NCBI RefSeq assembly: GCF_017831975.1
Contig: NZ_JAFDSS010000001.1
Span: 1,178,001 to 1,242,000 of the forward strand
Source: Microbacterium terrae
GTDB taxonomy: Bacteria > Actinomycetota > Actinomycetes > Actinomycetales > Microbacteriaceae
DNA: 64,000 nucleotides
Direction of reading: 5' to 3'
This document shows, one piece after another, positions 49,235-58,518 of this stretch; positions within the stretch are counted from its first letter, which is position 1; every line of letters begins with the position of its first letter. Under the pieces are notes generated by a model. The model ran no database searches. It had not been told where the DNA came from and saw nothing but the letters and a program-made list of their open reading frames with translations. Position numbers and translations under genes: made by a program.

Positions 49235-52200
49235 ATGAGCCTCACCGCGCAGTCATCCGCCGCGCGCGCCGACGCACCCACGTCGACGACTCGCACGGTG
49301 TGCTCGTACTGCGGCGTCGGCTGCGGCATCTCGGTGACGTCGACGCGTGACGGCGACGGCGCCCTCACGGTGGCGAAGACCGTGGGCGACCGCATCCACC
49401 CGACGAACGCCGGCCGTCTGTGCACCAAGGGCGCGACCCACGTCGAGCTGATGGCGGCTCCGGGTCGCATGGTCTCGGCCCACATCCGGCAGGACCGCGG
49501 CGATGCCCCCGAGCCGGTCGCGCTCGACGAGGCAGTCGCGGTCGCGGGGGCGCGGCTGCGCGCGATCGTCGACGAGCACGGGCCCGACGCGATCGCCCTG
49601 TACGTGTCGGGGCAGATGTCGATCGAAGCGCAGTACCTGTCGAACAAGCTCGTGAAGGGGTACCTCCGGGGCCTGCACATCGAGTCGAACTCGCGCCTGT
49701 GCATGGCCTCGGCGGGCACGGGCTACAAGCAGTCGCTCGGCGCGGACGGCCCTCCCGGATCGTACGAGGACTTCGACCGCACCCACCTGTTCTTCGTGAT
49801 CGGGTCGAACATCGCCGACTGCCACCCGATCCTGTTCCTCCGGATGGCCGACCGGCTCAAGCAGGGCGCACGGCTCATCGTCGTCGACCCGCGCCGCACC
49901 GCGTCGGCCGATCGGGCCGACCTCTTCCTGCAGATCCGGCCCGGCACCGACCTGGCGCTCCTCAACGGCCTCCTCCACCTGCTGACGGTCGCGGGAGCGA
50001 TCGACGCCGACTTCATCGCCGCGCACACCGAGGGCTGGGACGCGATGCCCGCCTTCCTGGCGGACTACACGCCCGAGCGGGTGGCGGAGACCACCGGCCT
50101 CGCCGAAGAGGACATCCGCACGGCCGCGCGCTGGATCGCGGAGTCGGGGGAGTGGATGACCCTCTGGACGATGGGTCTCAATCAGTCCACCCAGGGCACG
50201 TGGCACACCAATGCGATCTGCAACCTCCACCTCGCGACGGGCGCGATCTGCCGGCCGGGCAGCGGCCCCTTCTCGCTCACCGGGCAGCCCAACGCCATGG
50301 GCGGGCGCGAGATGGGCTACATGGGCCCGGGCCTTCCCGGACAGCGCGCCGTGTTCAGCGCGGCCGACCGCGCGTTCGTCGAAGGCGTGTGGGGCATCGA
50401 GCCGGGGAGCATCCGTGCCGAGGCGGGCGGCGGCACGATCGAGATGTACCGGGCGATGGCGGAGGGCGACATCAAGGCGGCCTGGATCATCTGCACCAAC
50501 CCGGTCGCGTCGGTCGCCAACCGCAAGAGTGTGATCGCCGGCCTCGAGCAGGCCGAACTGGTGATCGCGCAGGACGTCTACACCGAGACCGCCACGAACG
50601 CGTACGCCGACATCCTGCTCCCCGCGACCCTGTGGGTCGAGTCCGAGGGCGTGATGGTCGGCAGCGATCGCACGATGACCCTCGTCCCGCGGGCGGCGAC
50701 GGCCCCCGGCGACGCCCAGCCCGACTGGCTGCTGATCTGCCGGGTGGCGCAGGCGATGGGCTTCGTCGAGGGATTCTCCTTCGGAAGCTCCGCAGAGGTG
50801 TTCGACGAGATCCGCCGCTTCTGGAACCCGCAGACGGGTTGGGACGTGCGCGGCGTCGACTACGAGCGCCTGCGCCAGGGGCCGGTGCAGTGGCCGGCGC
50901 CGCCCGACGACGCCGAGACGCGGCATCCGATCCGCTATCTCAACGACGGGGTCAGCCAGTCGCTCCACTCCGAAGACGACGGCACCGTGCCGCGTCTGGC
51001 TTTCGCGACGCCGAGCCGGCGTGCGCAGTTCTTCGCTCGGCCGCACCTCGGCCCTGCTGAGCTTCCTGACGACGACTATCCGCTCGTGCTCACCACCGGT
51101 CGCCTGCAGCACCAGTGGCACACGATGACGAAGACGGGCAAGGTCGCCAAGCTGATGAAGCTCAACGCCGAGCCGTTCGTCGAGGTGCACCCGACGGATG
51201 CCGCGGTGCTCGAGATCGCCGACGGCGACATCGTCGAAGTGTCGTCACGGCGGGGGCGTGTGGTGCTGCCGGCGGTCGTCACCGAACGGATGCGTCCGGG
51301 GGCGATGTTCGCGCCGTTCCACTGGAACGACGAGCACGGCGAGTACCTGACGGTGAACGCCGTGACGAGCGACGCCGTAGACGCGGCCTCGCTGCAGCCC
51401 GAGTTCAAGCACGCCGCAGTGGCGCTGCGGCGCGTGGGGTCGGCCCCGGCGCCTGCGGCCCCGACCGCTGCCGGGGCGGTGCGTGCACTGCTGGAGGCCG
51501 CCGGCACCGCGCCGGTGCTCACCGATGCCGAGGCGGCGTACGTCGCCGGCTTCGTTCAAGCCCTCGATGCAGTTCCCCTCGCCCCGGGCGCGGTCGCGGT
51601 GCTGCCGGATGCCGCGCCGCTGGGCGACCTCGCACGCGGCTGGTTCGGGGGAGTGCTCGCGGGCATCGCAGCCCGGATCGAGGCCGCCCCGGCGACCGAG
51701 ACGCCCGTCGGCGGCGACGCCGTCACCGTGCTGTGGGGCTCGCAGACGGGCAACGCCGAGGAGCTCGCACTCGGATGCGCGGCTACGCTCATCGCCCGGG
51801 GCATCGAAGCGCGCTCGGTGAGCATGCTCGACATCGATGCCGCGGCGCTCACGGGCATCGGGCGGCTCCTCGTCGTCACCTCGACCTTCGGCGACGGCGG
51901 TCCGCCCGACAACGCCGCCGACCTGTGGGCGCAGCTCGCAGCCGATACGGCGCCGCGTCTGGACGACCTCGAGTACGCGGTGTTCGCGATCGGCGACCCG
52001 AGCTACGACGACTTCTGCGGCCACGGCCGCGAGATCCACGACCGCCTCGCGGCGCTCGGTGCGACGGCCTTCCTTCCGCGCGTGGACGCCGAACCCGAGT
52101 ACGAGGGCCCGGCGGCGACGTGGATCGAGCAGGTCGTGGCGGCCTTCGGCGGTGTCGCCGCAGCCGTGCCGGCCGCACCGGCGACCCGACGACTGTTCAC

Positions 52201-53311
52201 CCGCGCGAACCCGGTCACGGCGCCGCTCGTGACGAACCGACTGCTGAGCGCCCCCGGGTCGGCCAAAGAGGTGCGCCAGTTCGGGTTCGACCTGCGTCAC
52301 ACCGGTGCGACCTACGAGGCGGGCGACTCGCTCGGCGTGGTCGTCGCGAACTCCGCAGCAGTCGCCGATGAGTGGCTCGGCCTGACCGGGCTGTCGCCGC
52401 ACACGGTGATCGAACTCGACGGACAGGAGCGCTTCCTCGGCGACGCCGCGCGCCGCAAGCTCGACGTCACCCGGGTGACCCCGGCCCTGCTGGAGTTCCT
52501 CGGTGAGCGCAGCTCCGACCCGCACCTGGCGACGCTGCTGCGTCGCGACAGCAGGCAGCGACTGGAGCAGTACCTGTGGAGCATGCAGGCGATGGACCTG
52601 CTCCGCCGCTTCCCGGTGCGCGCCGATGCGTCCGAATGGGTGGACGTGCTCGGCCGGCTGCAGCCCCGGCAGTACTCGATCTCGTCGAGCCCGAAGAACT
52701 CGCCCGACGAGGTGCAGCTGACGGTGTCGGTCGTGCGGTTCGACACCGAGGACGGTGTCGGGCGCGGCGGCGTCGGATCGACGTACCTCGCCGACGGGTC
52801 CGCGGCCTCCGGCGTGCCGGTGTACCTGCAGCGCTCGGCGCACTTCCGTCCGCCGGTCGATCCCGACGCCCGCATGATCATGATCGGCCCCGGCACCGGC
52901 ATCGCGCCCTTCCGCGCGTTCCTCCACGACCGGCGGGCGGACGGGCACACCGGCCGCAACTGGCTGTTCTTCGGCGAGCAGCACGAGGCCACCGACTTCT
53001 ACTACCGCGACGAGCTGCTCGAGATGCGAGACGACGGCTTCCTCACGCGACTCGACGTCGCCTTCTCGCGCGACCAGCGCCAGAAGGTGTACGTGCAGGA
53101 CCGCATGATCGAGCACGGCGCCCTGCTGTGGCGCTGGCTCGAAGAGGGAGCATCCGTCTTCGTCTGCGGCGATGCCAGCCGCATGGCGACCGACGTCGAC
53201 AACACCCTCACCGCCGTCGTGCGCCAGCACGGCGGCATGAGCGAGGAGGATGCGCTGGAGTACAAGCGCACCCTCACCGCGCAGAAGCGCTACGTGCGCG
53301 ACGTCTACTGA
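49235..53311 (+). CDS. Assimilatory nitrate reductase fused to a flavodoxin-FAD/NADPH reductase
   Basis: A 1358-residue fusion that should reduce nitrate to nitrite with NADPH. Residues 1-75 hold the 4Fe-4S motif CSYCGVGCG and LCTKG. Residues to about 725 form the molybdopterin oxidoreductase, with likely Mo-ligand cysteine in SRLCMASAGTGYKQSLG. From about 828 a flavodoxin (VTVLWGSQTGNAEELAL) is followed by a CysJ-type FAD domain (RQYSISSSPKNSPDEV near 1142) and an NADPH domain (IGPGTGIAPFRAFLHDRR, SVFVCGDASRMATDV). The fused reductase removes the need for a separate electron donor. It reads toward the convergent narK; a triple half-site operator lies upstream. Confidence 0.93.
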   Translation: MSLTAQSSAARADAPTSTTRTVCSYCGVGCGISVTSTRDGDGALTVAKTVGDRIHPTNAGRLCTKGATHVELMAAPGRMVSAHIRQDRGDAPEPVALDEAVAVAGARLRAIVDEHGPDAIALYVSGQMSIEAQYLSNKLVKGYLRGLHIESNSRLCMASAGTGYKQSLGADGPPGSYEDFDRTHLFFVIGSNIADCHPILFLRMADRLKQGARLIVVDPRRTASADRADLFLQIRPGTDLALLNGLLHLLTVAGAIDADFIAAHTEGWDAMPAFLADYTPERVAETTGLAEEDIRTAARWIAESGEWMTLWTMGLNQSTQGTWHTNAICNLHLATGAICRPGSGPFSLTGQPNAMGGREMGYMGPGLPGQRAVFSAADRAFVEGVWGIEPGSIRAEAGGGTIEMYRAMAEGDIKAAWIICTNPVASVANRKSVIAGLEQAELVIAQDVYTETATNAYADILLPATLWVESEGVMVGSDRTMTLVPRAATAPGDAQPDWLLICRVAQAMGFVEGFSFGSSAEVFDEIRRFWNPQTGWDVRGVDYERLRQGPVQWPAPPDDAETRHPIRYLNDGVSQSLHSEDDGTVPRLAFATPSRRAQFFARPHLGPAELPDDDYPLVLTTGRLQHQWHTMTKTGKVAKLMKLNAEPFVEVHPTDAAVLEIADGDIVEVSSRRGRVVLPAVVTERMRPGAMFAPFHWNDEHGEYLTVNAVTSDAVDAASLQPEFKHAAVALRRVGSAPAPAAPTAAGAVRALLEAAGTAPVLTDAEAAYVAGFVQALDAVPLAPGAVAVLPDAAPLGDLARGWFGGVLAGIAARIEAAPATETPVGGDAVTVLWGSQTGNAEELALGCAATLIARGIEARSVSMLDIDAAALTGIGRLLVVTSTFGDGGPPDNAADLWAQLAADTAPRLDDLEYAVFAIGDPSYDDFCGHGREIHDRLAALGATAFLPRVDAEPEYEGPAATWIEQVVAAFGGVAAAVPAAPATRRLFTRANPVTAPLVTNRLLSAPGSAKEVRQFGFDLRHTGATYEAGDSLGVVVANSAAVADEWLGLTGLSPHTVIELDGQERFLGDAARRKLDVTRVTPALLEFLGERSSDPHLATLLRRDSRQRLEQYLWSMQAMDLLRRFPVRADASEWVDVLGRLQPRQYSISSSPKNSPDEVQLTVSVVRFDTEDGVGRGGVGSTYLADGSAASGVPVYLQRSAHFRPPVDPDARMIMIGPGTGIAPFRAFLHDRRADGHTGRNWLFFGEQHEATDFYYRDELLEMRDDGFLTRLDVAFSRDQRQKVYVQDRMIEHGALLWRWLEEGASVFVCGDASRMATDVDNTLTAVVRQHGGMSEEDALEYKRTLTAQKRYVRDVY

Positions 53312-53348
53312 CGCGGCATCCGTCCACCTGCCGGCGCGGATCACCCGC

Positions 53349-53429
53349 GGCCGGACACGACGGAAGCGGGGCCGGACACCACGAGAGCGGGGCCGCATCC
53401 GATGTGGATGCGGCCCCGCTCTCGTGGTG
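53349..53429. terminator. Strong bidirectional terminator between nitrate reductase and narK
   Basis: The arms 53377-53400 and 53406-53429 form a perfect 24-base-pair stem with a GATGT loop (stem core CGAGAGCGGGGCC). The 5' side belongs to an imperfect 21-base tandem repeat beginning GGCCGGACAC at 53349 and 53370. There is no long T-run, but two converging units end here. Confidence 0.8.
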
Positions 53430-53439
53430 GGTCTGCCGG

Positions 53440-54867
53440 TCAGATGCGCTGCTTGGCGAATGCCGCACGGGGGATCACGTACACGGTGAACGTGATGACG
53501 AGGAGCGCGACGTACGCCGCGACGAAGCCGTAGAACGCCGCGATGTACGAACCGGTCGCGAGCTGCGACGCGTTCAGCACCTGCGGGATCACGAAGCCGC
53601 CGTACGCGCCGATGCCGGAGATGATGCCGAGCGCAGCCGCGGACTTGCGGAGCTGCTTCTTCGCGGCGTCGGTGTCGGGCTCGATGCCCTTCGCGATCGC
53701 CCGGGCGGCGAAGATGTTCGGGATCATGCGGTAGGTCGACCCGTTGCCGACGCCCGTGGCTGCGAACAGCACGAGGAAGCAGAGCAGGAACACCCAGAAG
53801 TTCTGCAGCGGCAGCGTCCAGATGAGCGCCAGCGCCCCGAGAGCCATCAGTGCGAAGGCGATGACGGTCATCCGCGCGCCGCCGATACGGTCGGCGAGCT
53901 TGCCGCCGTACGGCCGGGCCAGCGAGCCGACGAGGGCGCCGAGGAAGGCGAGCGTGATCGCCGTCTGGCCGATCTGGATGGTGCTGAAGTCGGGGAACAG
54001 GTCGGCGATGAGCTTCGGGAAGACGCTCGCGAAGCCGATGAACGAGCCGAACGTGCCGATGTACAGCAGCGACATGAGCCACAGGTGCGGTTCGCGCAGC
54101 GCCGCGGCCGATCCGGCGAAGTCGGCCTTCGCCGACGACAGGTTGTCCATGTAGCGCCATGCGCCCCACATCGCCACGAGGATGAGGGGGATCCACATCC
54201 AGCCGGCGAGCGAGATGTTCGTCACCGCGCCGGCGCCGATGGTCACCGCGATCGGCACGGCGAACTGGGCGACCGAGGTGCCGAGGTTGCCTCCGGCGGC
54301 ATTGAGCCCGAGCGCCCAGCCCTTCTCCTTCTGCGGGAAGAAGTAGGTGATGTTCGCCATGGAACTGGCGAAGTTGCCGCCGCCGAAGCCGCCGAGAGCG
54401 GCGACGAGCAGGAGGACGCCGAACGGCGTCTCGGGGTTCTGCACGACGAAGCCGAGCAGCGTCGCCGGGATGAGCAGCAGACCGGCCGAGACGATCGTCC
54501 AGTTGCGGCCGCCGAAGATCGCGACCATGAAGGTGTAGGGGAAGCGCAGCGTCGCGCCGACGAGGCTCGGCACCGAGATGAGCCAGAACAGCTCCGAGCT
54601 CGTGAGGGTGAACCCGGCCGCAGGGAGCATCACGACCACGATGCTCCACAGCTGCCAGATGATGAAGCCGAGGAACTCGGCGAAGATCGACCAGCCGAGG
54701 TTGCGCCGCGCGATGCCGCGCCCCTCGGCCTTCCAGAACGCGGTGTCCTCGGGGTTCCAGCCGTCGATCCAGCGGCCGGAACGGTGGGTGAGGGTGGTGG
54801 TGCTGACCGACGACGCGGCGGGTGATGCCGCGTCATCCGTCGTCGACGGGGTGACGGTGCTGGTCAT
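53440..54867 (-). CDS. narK: Nitrate/nitrite transporter, MFS family
   Basis: A 475-residue major facilitator protein with about twelve membrane helices, importing nitrate and perhaps exporting nitrite. The nitrate signature is present in GGFGGGNFASSMANITYFF and again in GVGNGSTYRMIPNIFAA, with the helix-2 arginine in ATLRFPYTF that binds the anion. GGAGG precedes ATG 54867 by four to five bases. The N-terminal 30 residues are a Ser/Thr-rich cytoplasmic tail. A triple half-site operator lies 73 bases upstream, shared in form with the nitrate and nitrite reductase promoters. Confidence 0.95.
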   Translation of the reverse strand: MTSTVTPSTTDDAASPAASSVSTTTLTHRSGRWIDGWNPEDTAFWKAEGRGIARRNLGWSIFAEFLGFIIWQLWSIVVVMLPAAGFTLTSSELFWLISVPSLVGATLRFPYTFMVAIFGGRNWTIVSAGLLLIPATLLGFVVQNPETPFGVLLLVAALGGFGGGNFASSMANITYFFPQKEKGWALGLNAAGGNLGTSVAQFAVPIAVTIGAGAVTNISLAGWMWIPLILVAMWGAWRYMDNLSSAKADFAGSAAALREPHLWLMSLLYIGTFGSFIGFASVFPKLIADLFPDFSTIQIGQTAITLAFLGALVGSLARPYGGKLADRIGGARMTVIAFALMALGALALIWTLPLQNFWVFLLCFLVLFAATGVGNGSTYRMIPNIFAARAIAKGIEPDTDAAKKQLRKSAAALGIISGIGAYGGFVIPQVLNASQLATGSYIAAFYGFVAAYVALLVITFTVYVIPRAAFAKQRI

Positions 54868-54939
54868 GACGCCTCCAGAGGTGGGGGTGATTATGACCCC
54901 AGGCTAGAAAGCTCGTGTTTCAGCCCTCACCCCTGCGCG

Positions 54940-54966
54940 GTTACTTCTCGATCACACCTCAGTCAC
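54940..54966 (-). promoter_or_regulatory. Triple half-site operator of narK
   Basis: On the minus strand GTGAC-n6-GTGAT-n6-GTAAC stands at 11-base spacing. Its middle and right half-sites (GTGAT, GTAAC) match the nitrate reductase operator exactly. It also lies about 60 bases from the trmD -10 on the other strand. Confidence 0.65.
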
Positions 54967-55025
54967 GCCGGGGGGCGGCAGGCGGTTAGCGTCTCGTCAC
55001 ACGTCGGAAACACGGGTCGGATGCC

Positions 55026-55031
55026 TAGACT
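55026..55031 (+). promoter_or_regulatory. Leaderless -10 of trmD
   Basis: TAGACT is followed by six bases and ATG 55038. This private promoter replaces the rpsP-operon transcription that trmD normally relies on. Confidence 0.6.
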
Positions 55032-55037
55032 CGAAGG

Positions 55038-55724
55038 ATGCGCGTCGACATCGTCACGATCTTCCCTGGATTCTTCGACGTGCTCGACGTCTCTCTCATC
55101 GGCAAGGCCCGCGACCGCGGCATCCTGTCGATGCACGTGCACGATCTGCGGGAGTGGACCCACGACCGCCACCGCACCGTCGACGACACCCCGTACGGCG
55201 GCGGTGCCGGCATGGTGATGAAGCCCGAGCCCTGGGGGGAGGCGCTCGACGCCGTGCTCGGCGAGGACGCCGTGCTCATCGTGCCCTCGCCCGCCGGCGA
55301 GCGGTTCACGCAGGCCATGGCGCGCGAACTCGCGGGCGAAAGCCAGCTGGTGTTCGCGTGCGGTCGATACGAGGGGATCGACCAGCGGGTCGTCGACCAC
55401 TACTCGGCGCGCGGACGGGTGCGCCTGGTGAGCCTCGGCGACTACGTCCTCAACGGCGGCGAGGTCGCCGCGATGGCGGTGATCGAAGCGGTATCTCGAC
55501 TGGTCCCCGGCGTGGTCGGCAACCCCGACAGCCTCGTCGAGGAGTCGCACGAGGACGGGCTGCTCGAATACCCCAGCTACACCAAGCCGGCCGTGTGGCG
55601 CGGCCACGAGGTGCCGCCGGTGCTGCTCAGCGGCAACCACGGCGCGATCGCCGCGTGGCGACGCGAGCAGAGCCTCGAGCGCACCCGCACCACGCGTCCC
55701 GACCTGCTCCCGGATGCCGGGTGA
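55038..55724 (+). CDS. trmD: tRNA (guanine(37)-N1)-methyltransferase
   Basis: Methylates G37 next to the anticodon and prevents frameshifting. The 228-residue SPOUT enzyme has [16 protein letters not shown], the [15 protein letters not shown] loop, [14 protein letters not shown] and the knotted SAM site [17 protein letters not shown]. The gene stands alone between nitrate genes: narK is divergent on the left and the HemD-regulator gene convergent on the right. In relatives it follows rimM and precedes rplS; neither is adjacent here. It has its own leaderless promoter. Confidence 0.97.
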   Translation: MRVDIVTIFPGFFDVLDVSLIGKARDRGILSMHVHDLREWTHDRHRTVDDTPYGGGAGMVMKPEPWGEALDAVLGEDAVLIVPSPAGERFTQAMARELAGESQLVFACGRYEGIDQRVVDHYSARGRVRLVSLGDYVLNGGEVAAMAVIEAVSRLVPGVVGNPDSLVEESHEDGLLEYPSYTKPAVWRGHEVPPVLLSGNHGAIAAWRREQSLERTRTTRPDLLPDAG

Positions 55725-55748
55725 CCGGCGCCCGAGACGCGGCGGCGA

Positions 55749-56897
55749 TCAGGCGGGGGCCTCGGCGGGATCGAGCACATTGAGGCGGTAGCCGCGCTTG
55801 ACGACCGTCTTGATGAGGTCGGGCTCGCCGATCGCCTCGCGAACGCGCGCGACGGCCATCTCGACCGCATGAGTGTTCGCGCCCGAGCGGGGGAGCGCGT
55901 CCTGCAGCCGCGTCCGCGACACCACTGCGCCCCCGGCCGCGAACAGCGCGGCGAGGATGTCTACGCCGGTCCGCGACAGGGGCACGTGCCGACCGTCGAT
56001 GACGGCGCCGGTGCTGCGCAGTTCGAGCCGCCCGGCGGAGGTCGGAAGGGATGCCGCGTGTCCGCCGCCGAAGTGGGTGACGACGGCACGCACCAGGGAG
56101 CCGAGGCGCCCCCGCTCGGCGATGAGCGGCTCGATGCCCACGTCGGTGAGGGGCGCTGCGGTGATCGGACCGACCGACGCCATGAGCACGCGGTGCGTCT
56201 CGCAGCGGCGGATGATCTCGGGGAGCACGCCCTCGCGGGCAGCGGCGTCGAGCCACTCCGCCGCGCCGGGAGCCGAGGTGAAGATGACGGCGTCGACCTC
56301 GCCCTGGGCAGTGGCGATCACCGAGCGGCTCACCGCGGCGGGGTCGGGCGGCGGCCCCCAGCGATACACGGTGAGGCTGACGACGTCGGCGTGCGCCTGG
56401 GCGAAGAGCTCGTCGAGCCCGTCCGCGCCCGAGCCGTGGTGCTGGACCGCGACGCGGCGGCCGGCGACGCCTTCGGCGAGGAGGTACTCGCCGAGCTCGG
56501 TCGACGTCTCGGACTCCGCCACCCAGTCGGCGGTGAGGCCGGACTGCTGGATCGCACCGCGGGCCTTGGGGCCGCGCGCGACGATCTGCGCGCGCGAGAG
56601 CGCGTGGTGGAGGTCGTCGAGCAGCCCCGCCTCGTCGGCGGCCTCGATCCAGCCGCGGAACCCCACACCGGTCGTGGCGACGACGATCTCCGGCGGATTC
56701 GCGATCAGCTCGCGGGTCGCGGCGATGAGCGCGTCGTCGTCGATGTGCGGCACGATCGTCAAGGCCGGTGCGTGGCGGACCGTCGCGCCGTGGCGCTCGA
56801 GCGCAGCGGCGAGTTCGCCGGATCGCCGATCGACGGCGATGACGATCGTGCATCCGTCCAGTGCGGCTGACAGGACGGGGCGGTTCGGAGCTGTCAC
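55749..56897 (-). CDS. HemD-winged helix regulator of nitrate assimilation (NnaR-like)
   Basis: A 382-residue two-domain protein. Residues about 15-270 are a uroporphyrinogen-III synthase (HemD) fold ([36 protein letters not shown]). The last 95 are an OmpR-type winged helix ([55 protein letters not shown]). The same fusion is known as NnaR in Streptomyces, which works with GlnR on nitrate and nitrite genes, so a regulatory role is likely; real synthase activity is uncertain. The GTG start overlaps the siroheme synthase stop as GTGA. It is the last gene of the nirBD operon. Confidence 0.9.
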   Translation of the reverse strand: MTAPNRPVLSAALDGCTIVIAVDRRSGELAAALERHGATVRHAPALTIVPHIDDDALIAATRELIANPPEIVVATTGVGFRGWIEAADEAGLLDDLHHALSRAQIVARGPKARGAIQQSGLTADWVAESETSTELGEYLLAEGVAGRRVAVQHHGSGADGLDELFAQAHADVVSLTVYRWGPPPDPAAVSRSVIATAQGEVDAVIFTSAPGAAEWLDAAAREGVLPEIIRRCETHRVLMASVGPITAAPLTDVGIEPLIAERGRLGSLVRAVVTHFGGGHAASLPTSAGRLELRSTGAVIDGRHVPLSRTGVDILAALFAAGGAVVSRTRLQDALPRSGANTHAVEMAVARVREAIGEPDLIKTVVKRGYRLNVLDPAEAPA

Positions 56898-58126
56898 CGG
56901 GTTCGGTCACCTGTCAGTTCGGGTACGGGGAGCAGAAGGTCGGCACGGGCGACGTCGCCGATCACGACGACGGCGGGATTGGTCACACCCGCACCCCGCG
57001 CGTCGGAGACGGCGGTGGCGAGCGTGGTGCGGGTCGTGCGCTGGTCGGGCGTGTGCCCACTCTCGACGATAGCGACTGGACGGGTCGTCGGTGCGCCGGC
57101 GGCGAGTGCCGCAGCGACGATCGACGGCAGTGCTGCGACGCCCATGAGCACGACGGTGGTGACCGTGTCGTCGGCGAGGGCCGCGAGCGTCGACGAGGTC
57201 AACTCGCCCTGGCCGTTGACCACGTGCAGACCCGCCGCGGTTCCGCGATGGGTGACGGGGATGCCGGCGGACTGGGGCACCGAGACGACACTGGTGAGGC
57301 CGGGCACGACCTCGACCGCGACACCGGCGGCCAGGCACGCGGCGACTTCTTCGCCGCCGCGCCCGAAGACGAACGGGTCGCCGCCCTTGAGACGCACGAC
57401 GCGCTTGCCGGCCCGCGCGTGACGCACGATGATCGCGTTGATCTCGTCCTGCGGCACAGGGTGGTGTCCGGGCCGCTTGCCCACGTCGACGACCTCGACC
57501 TCGGGGTCGAGCTCGGCCAGCACGTGCGTGGGGCCGAGGCGATCGGCGACGACGACATCGGCCTCCGCGAGGAGACGGCGTCCGCGCACGGTCATGAGGT
57601 CGGCGGGCCCGGGACCGCCGCCGACGAGGTCGACGCGACCCACCGCGGTCGCCCGACGGCGACGCAGCGGGAGGGAGCCGTCGCGCAGGAGCGCGCCGAT
57701 GGCGTCGCGCAGGCGCGCGGCGCGGCGCGGGTCGACGCTCGCGTCGGAGACGACTCCGACGACCACGTCTCCGGAGCGGGTCTCGGCAGCGAGCCGCGCC
57801 GAGCCGTGAGCGCCGTCGGCCGCGTTGACGCACGGGGTCTGCCGGCGCTCGCACGCCGCGAAGACCGCGTCGTCGGTCCGCGGGTCGCCCGTGGCCGTGT
57901 GCACGAGCCACGCGCCCGTCACGTCGGCCGCGCGGAACCGCCGGCGGGTCCAGACGAGCCGGTGCTCGGCGATGAGCCGAGCGACGTCGCCGCCGACCTC
58001 GGGCGCGACGACGCGCACACGCGCCCCGTCGGCGAGGAACCGCTCGAGCCGCCGTGCGGTCACCGCCCCGCCGCCGACCATCACCACGGAGCGGCCGCTC
58101 AGCGAGAGGCCGATCATGGTCGTCAT
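56894..58126 (-). CDS. Siroheme synthase (precorrin-2 dehydrogenase/ferrochelatase fused to uroporphyrinogen-III C-methyltransferase)
   Basis: Makes siroheme, the cofactor of NirB. The 410-residue fusion starts with a Met8/SirC-type NAD domain ([22 protein letters not shown]) and continues from about residue 165 with the SUMT domain: [58 protein letters not shown] and [22 protein letters not shown]. It is a CysG-like arrangement. ATG 58126 overlaps nirD by ATGA and its stop overlaps the regulator gene, so all four genes from nirB are translationally chained. Confidence 0.92.
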   Translation of the reverse strand: MTTMIGLSLSGRSVVMVGGGAVTARRLERFLADGARVRVVAPEVGGDVARLIAEHRLVWTRRRFRAADVTGAWLVHTATGDPRTDDAVFAACERRQTPCVNAADGAHGSARLAAETRSGDVVVGVVSDASVDPRRAARLRDAIGALLRDGSLPLRRRRATAVGRVDLVGGGPGPADLMTVRGRRLLAEADVVVADRLGPTHVLAELDPEVEVVDVGKRPGHHPVPQDEINAIIVRHARAGKRVVRLKGGDPFVFGRGGEEVAACLAAGVAVEVVPGLTSVVSVPQSAGIPVTHRGTAAGLHVVNGQGELTSSTLAALADDTVTTVVLMGVAALPSIVAAALAAGAPTTRPVAIVESGHTPDQRTTRTTLATAVSDARGAGVTNPAVVVIGDVARADLLLPVPELTGDRTR

Positions 58127-58518
58127 CGTGGCACGTCCCAGCGCACCAGCACATCGTCGCCGTCGACGGCGACGGGCCACACGTGCAGGCCGATTGGGTC
58201 CTTGCCCTGTGCGTCGAGGCAGACGCCGGTGCGCAGGTCGAAGACCTGCTTGTACATGGGCGAGGCCACCGTGGGCGCGTCGCCGCGCGTTCCGACGATG
58301 CCCCGTGAGATCACGTTCGCCCGGCTGTACGGGTCGAAATTCGACACCGCATGCACGCGGCCGTCGGCGCCGTCCGCGCCGCGCAGCAGGAAGAGCGCGA
58401 TCTGCGTGCCGCCGAGCAGGGCGGCTCGGCCGCGCTCCACCTCGAGGTCGCCGAGCGCGCACACGCGCACCCAACCGGGTCGAACGGTCTCGGTCTCGGG
58501 CTGGTCCACGAGAGTCAT
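58123..58518 (-). CDS. nirD: Nitrite reductase (NADH) small subunit
   Basis: A 131-residue Rieske-fold partner of NirB. It follows the NirD pattern (WVRVCALGDLEVERG, IALFLLRG, VHAVSNFDPYSRANVISRGIVG, ASPMYKQVFDLRTGVCLDAQG). The cysteine and histidine ligands of a true Rieske 2Fe-2S centre are absent, which is normal for NirD. It overlaps nirB upstream and the siroheme synthase downstream by four bases each. Confidence 0.95.
   Translation of the reverse strand: MTLVDQPETETVRPGWVRVCALGDLEVERGRAALLGGTQIALFLLRGADGADGRVHAVSNFDPYSRANVISRGIVGTRGDAPTVASPMYKQVFDLRTGVCLDAQGKDPIGLHVWPVAVDGDDVLVRWDVPR

Noticed and set aside
51245..54649. A 1134-codon minus-strand frame opposite the nitrate reductase
   Set aside because: Shadow frame: both the nitrate reductase and narK have complete family motifs in their own frames, and this one has none.
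54905..54935. Possible extra GAAAC-type GlnR half-site downstream of the narK operator
   Set aside because: GAAAC is present on the minus strand but 23 bases from GTAAC, which does not fit the 11-base phase of the clear triple site.
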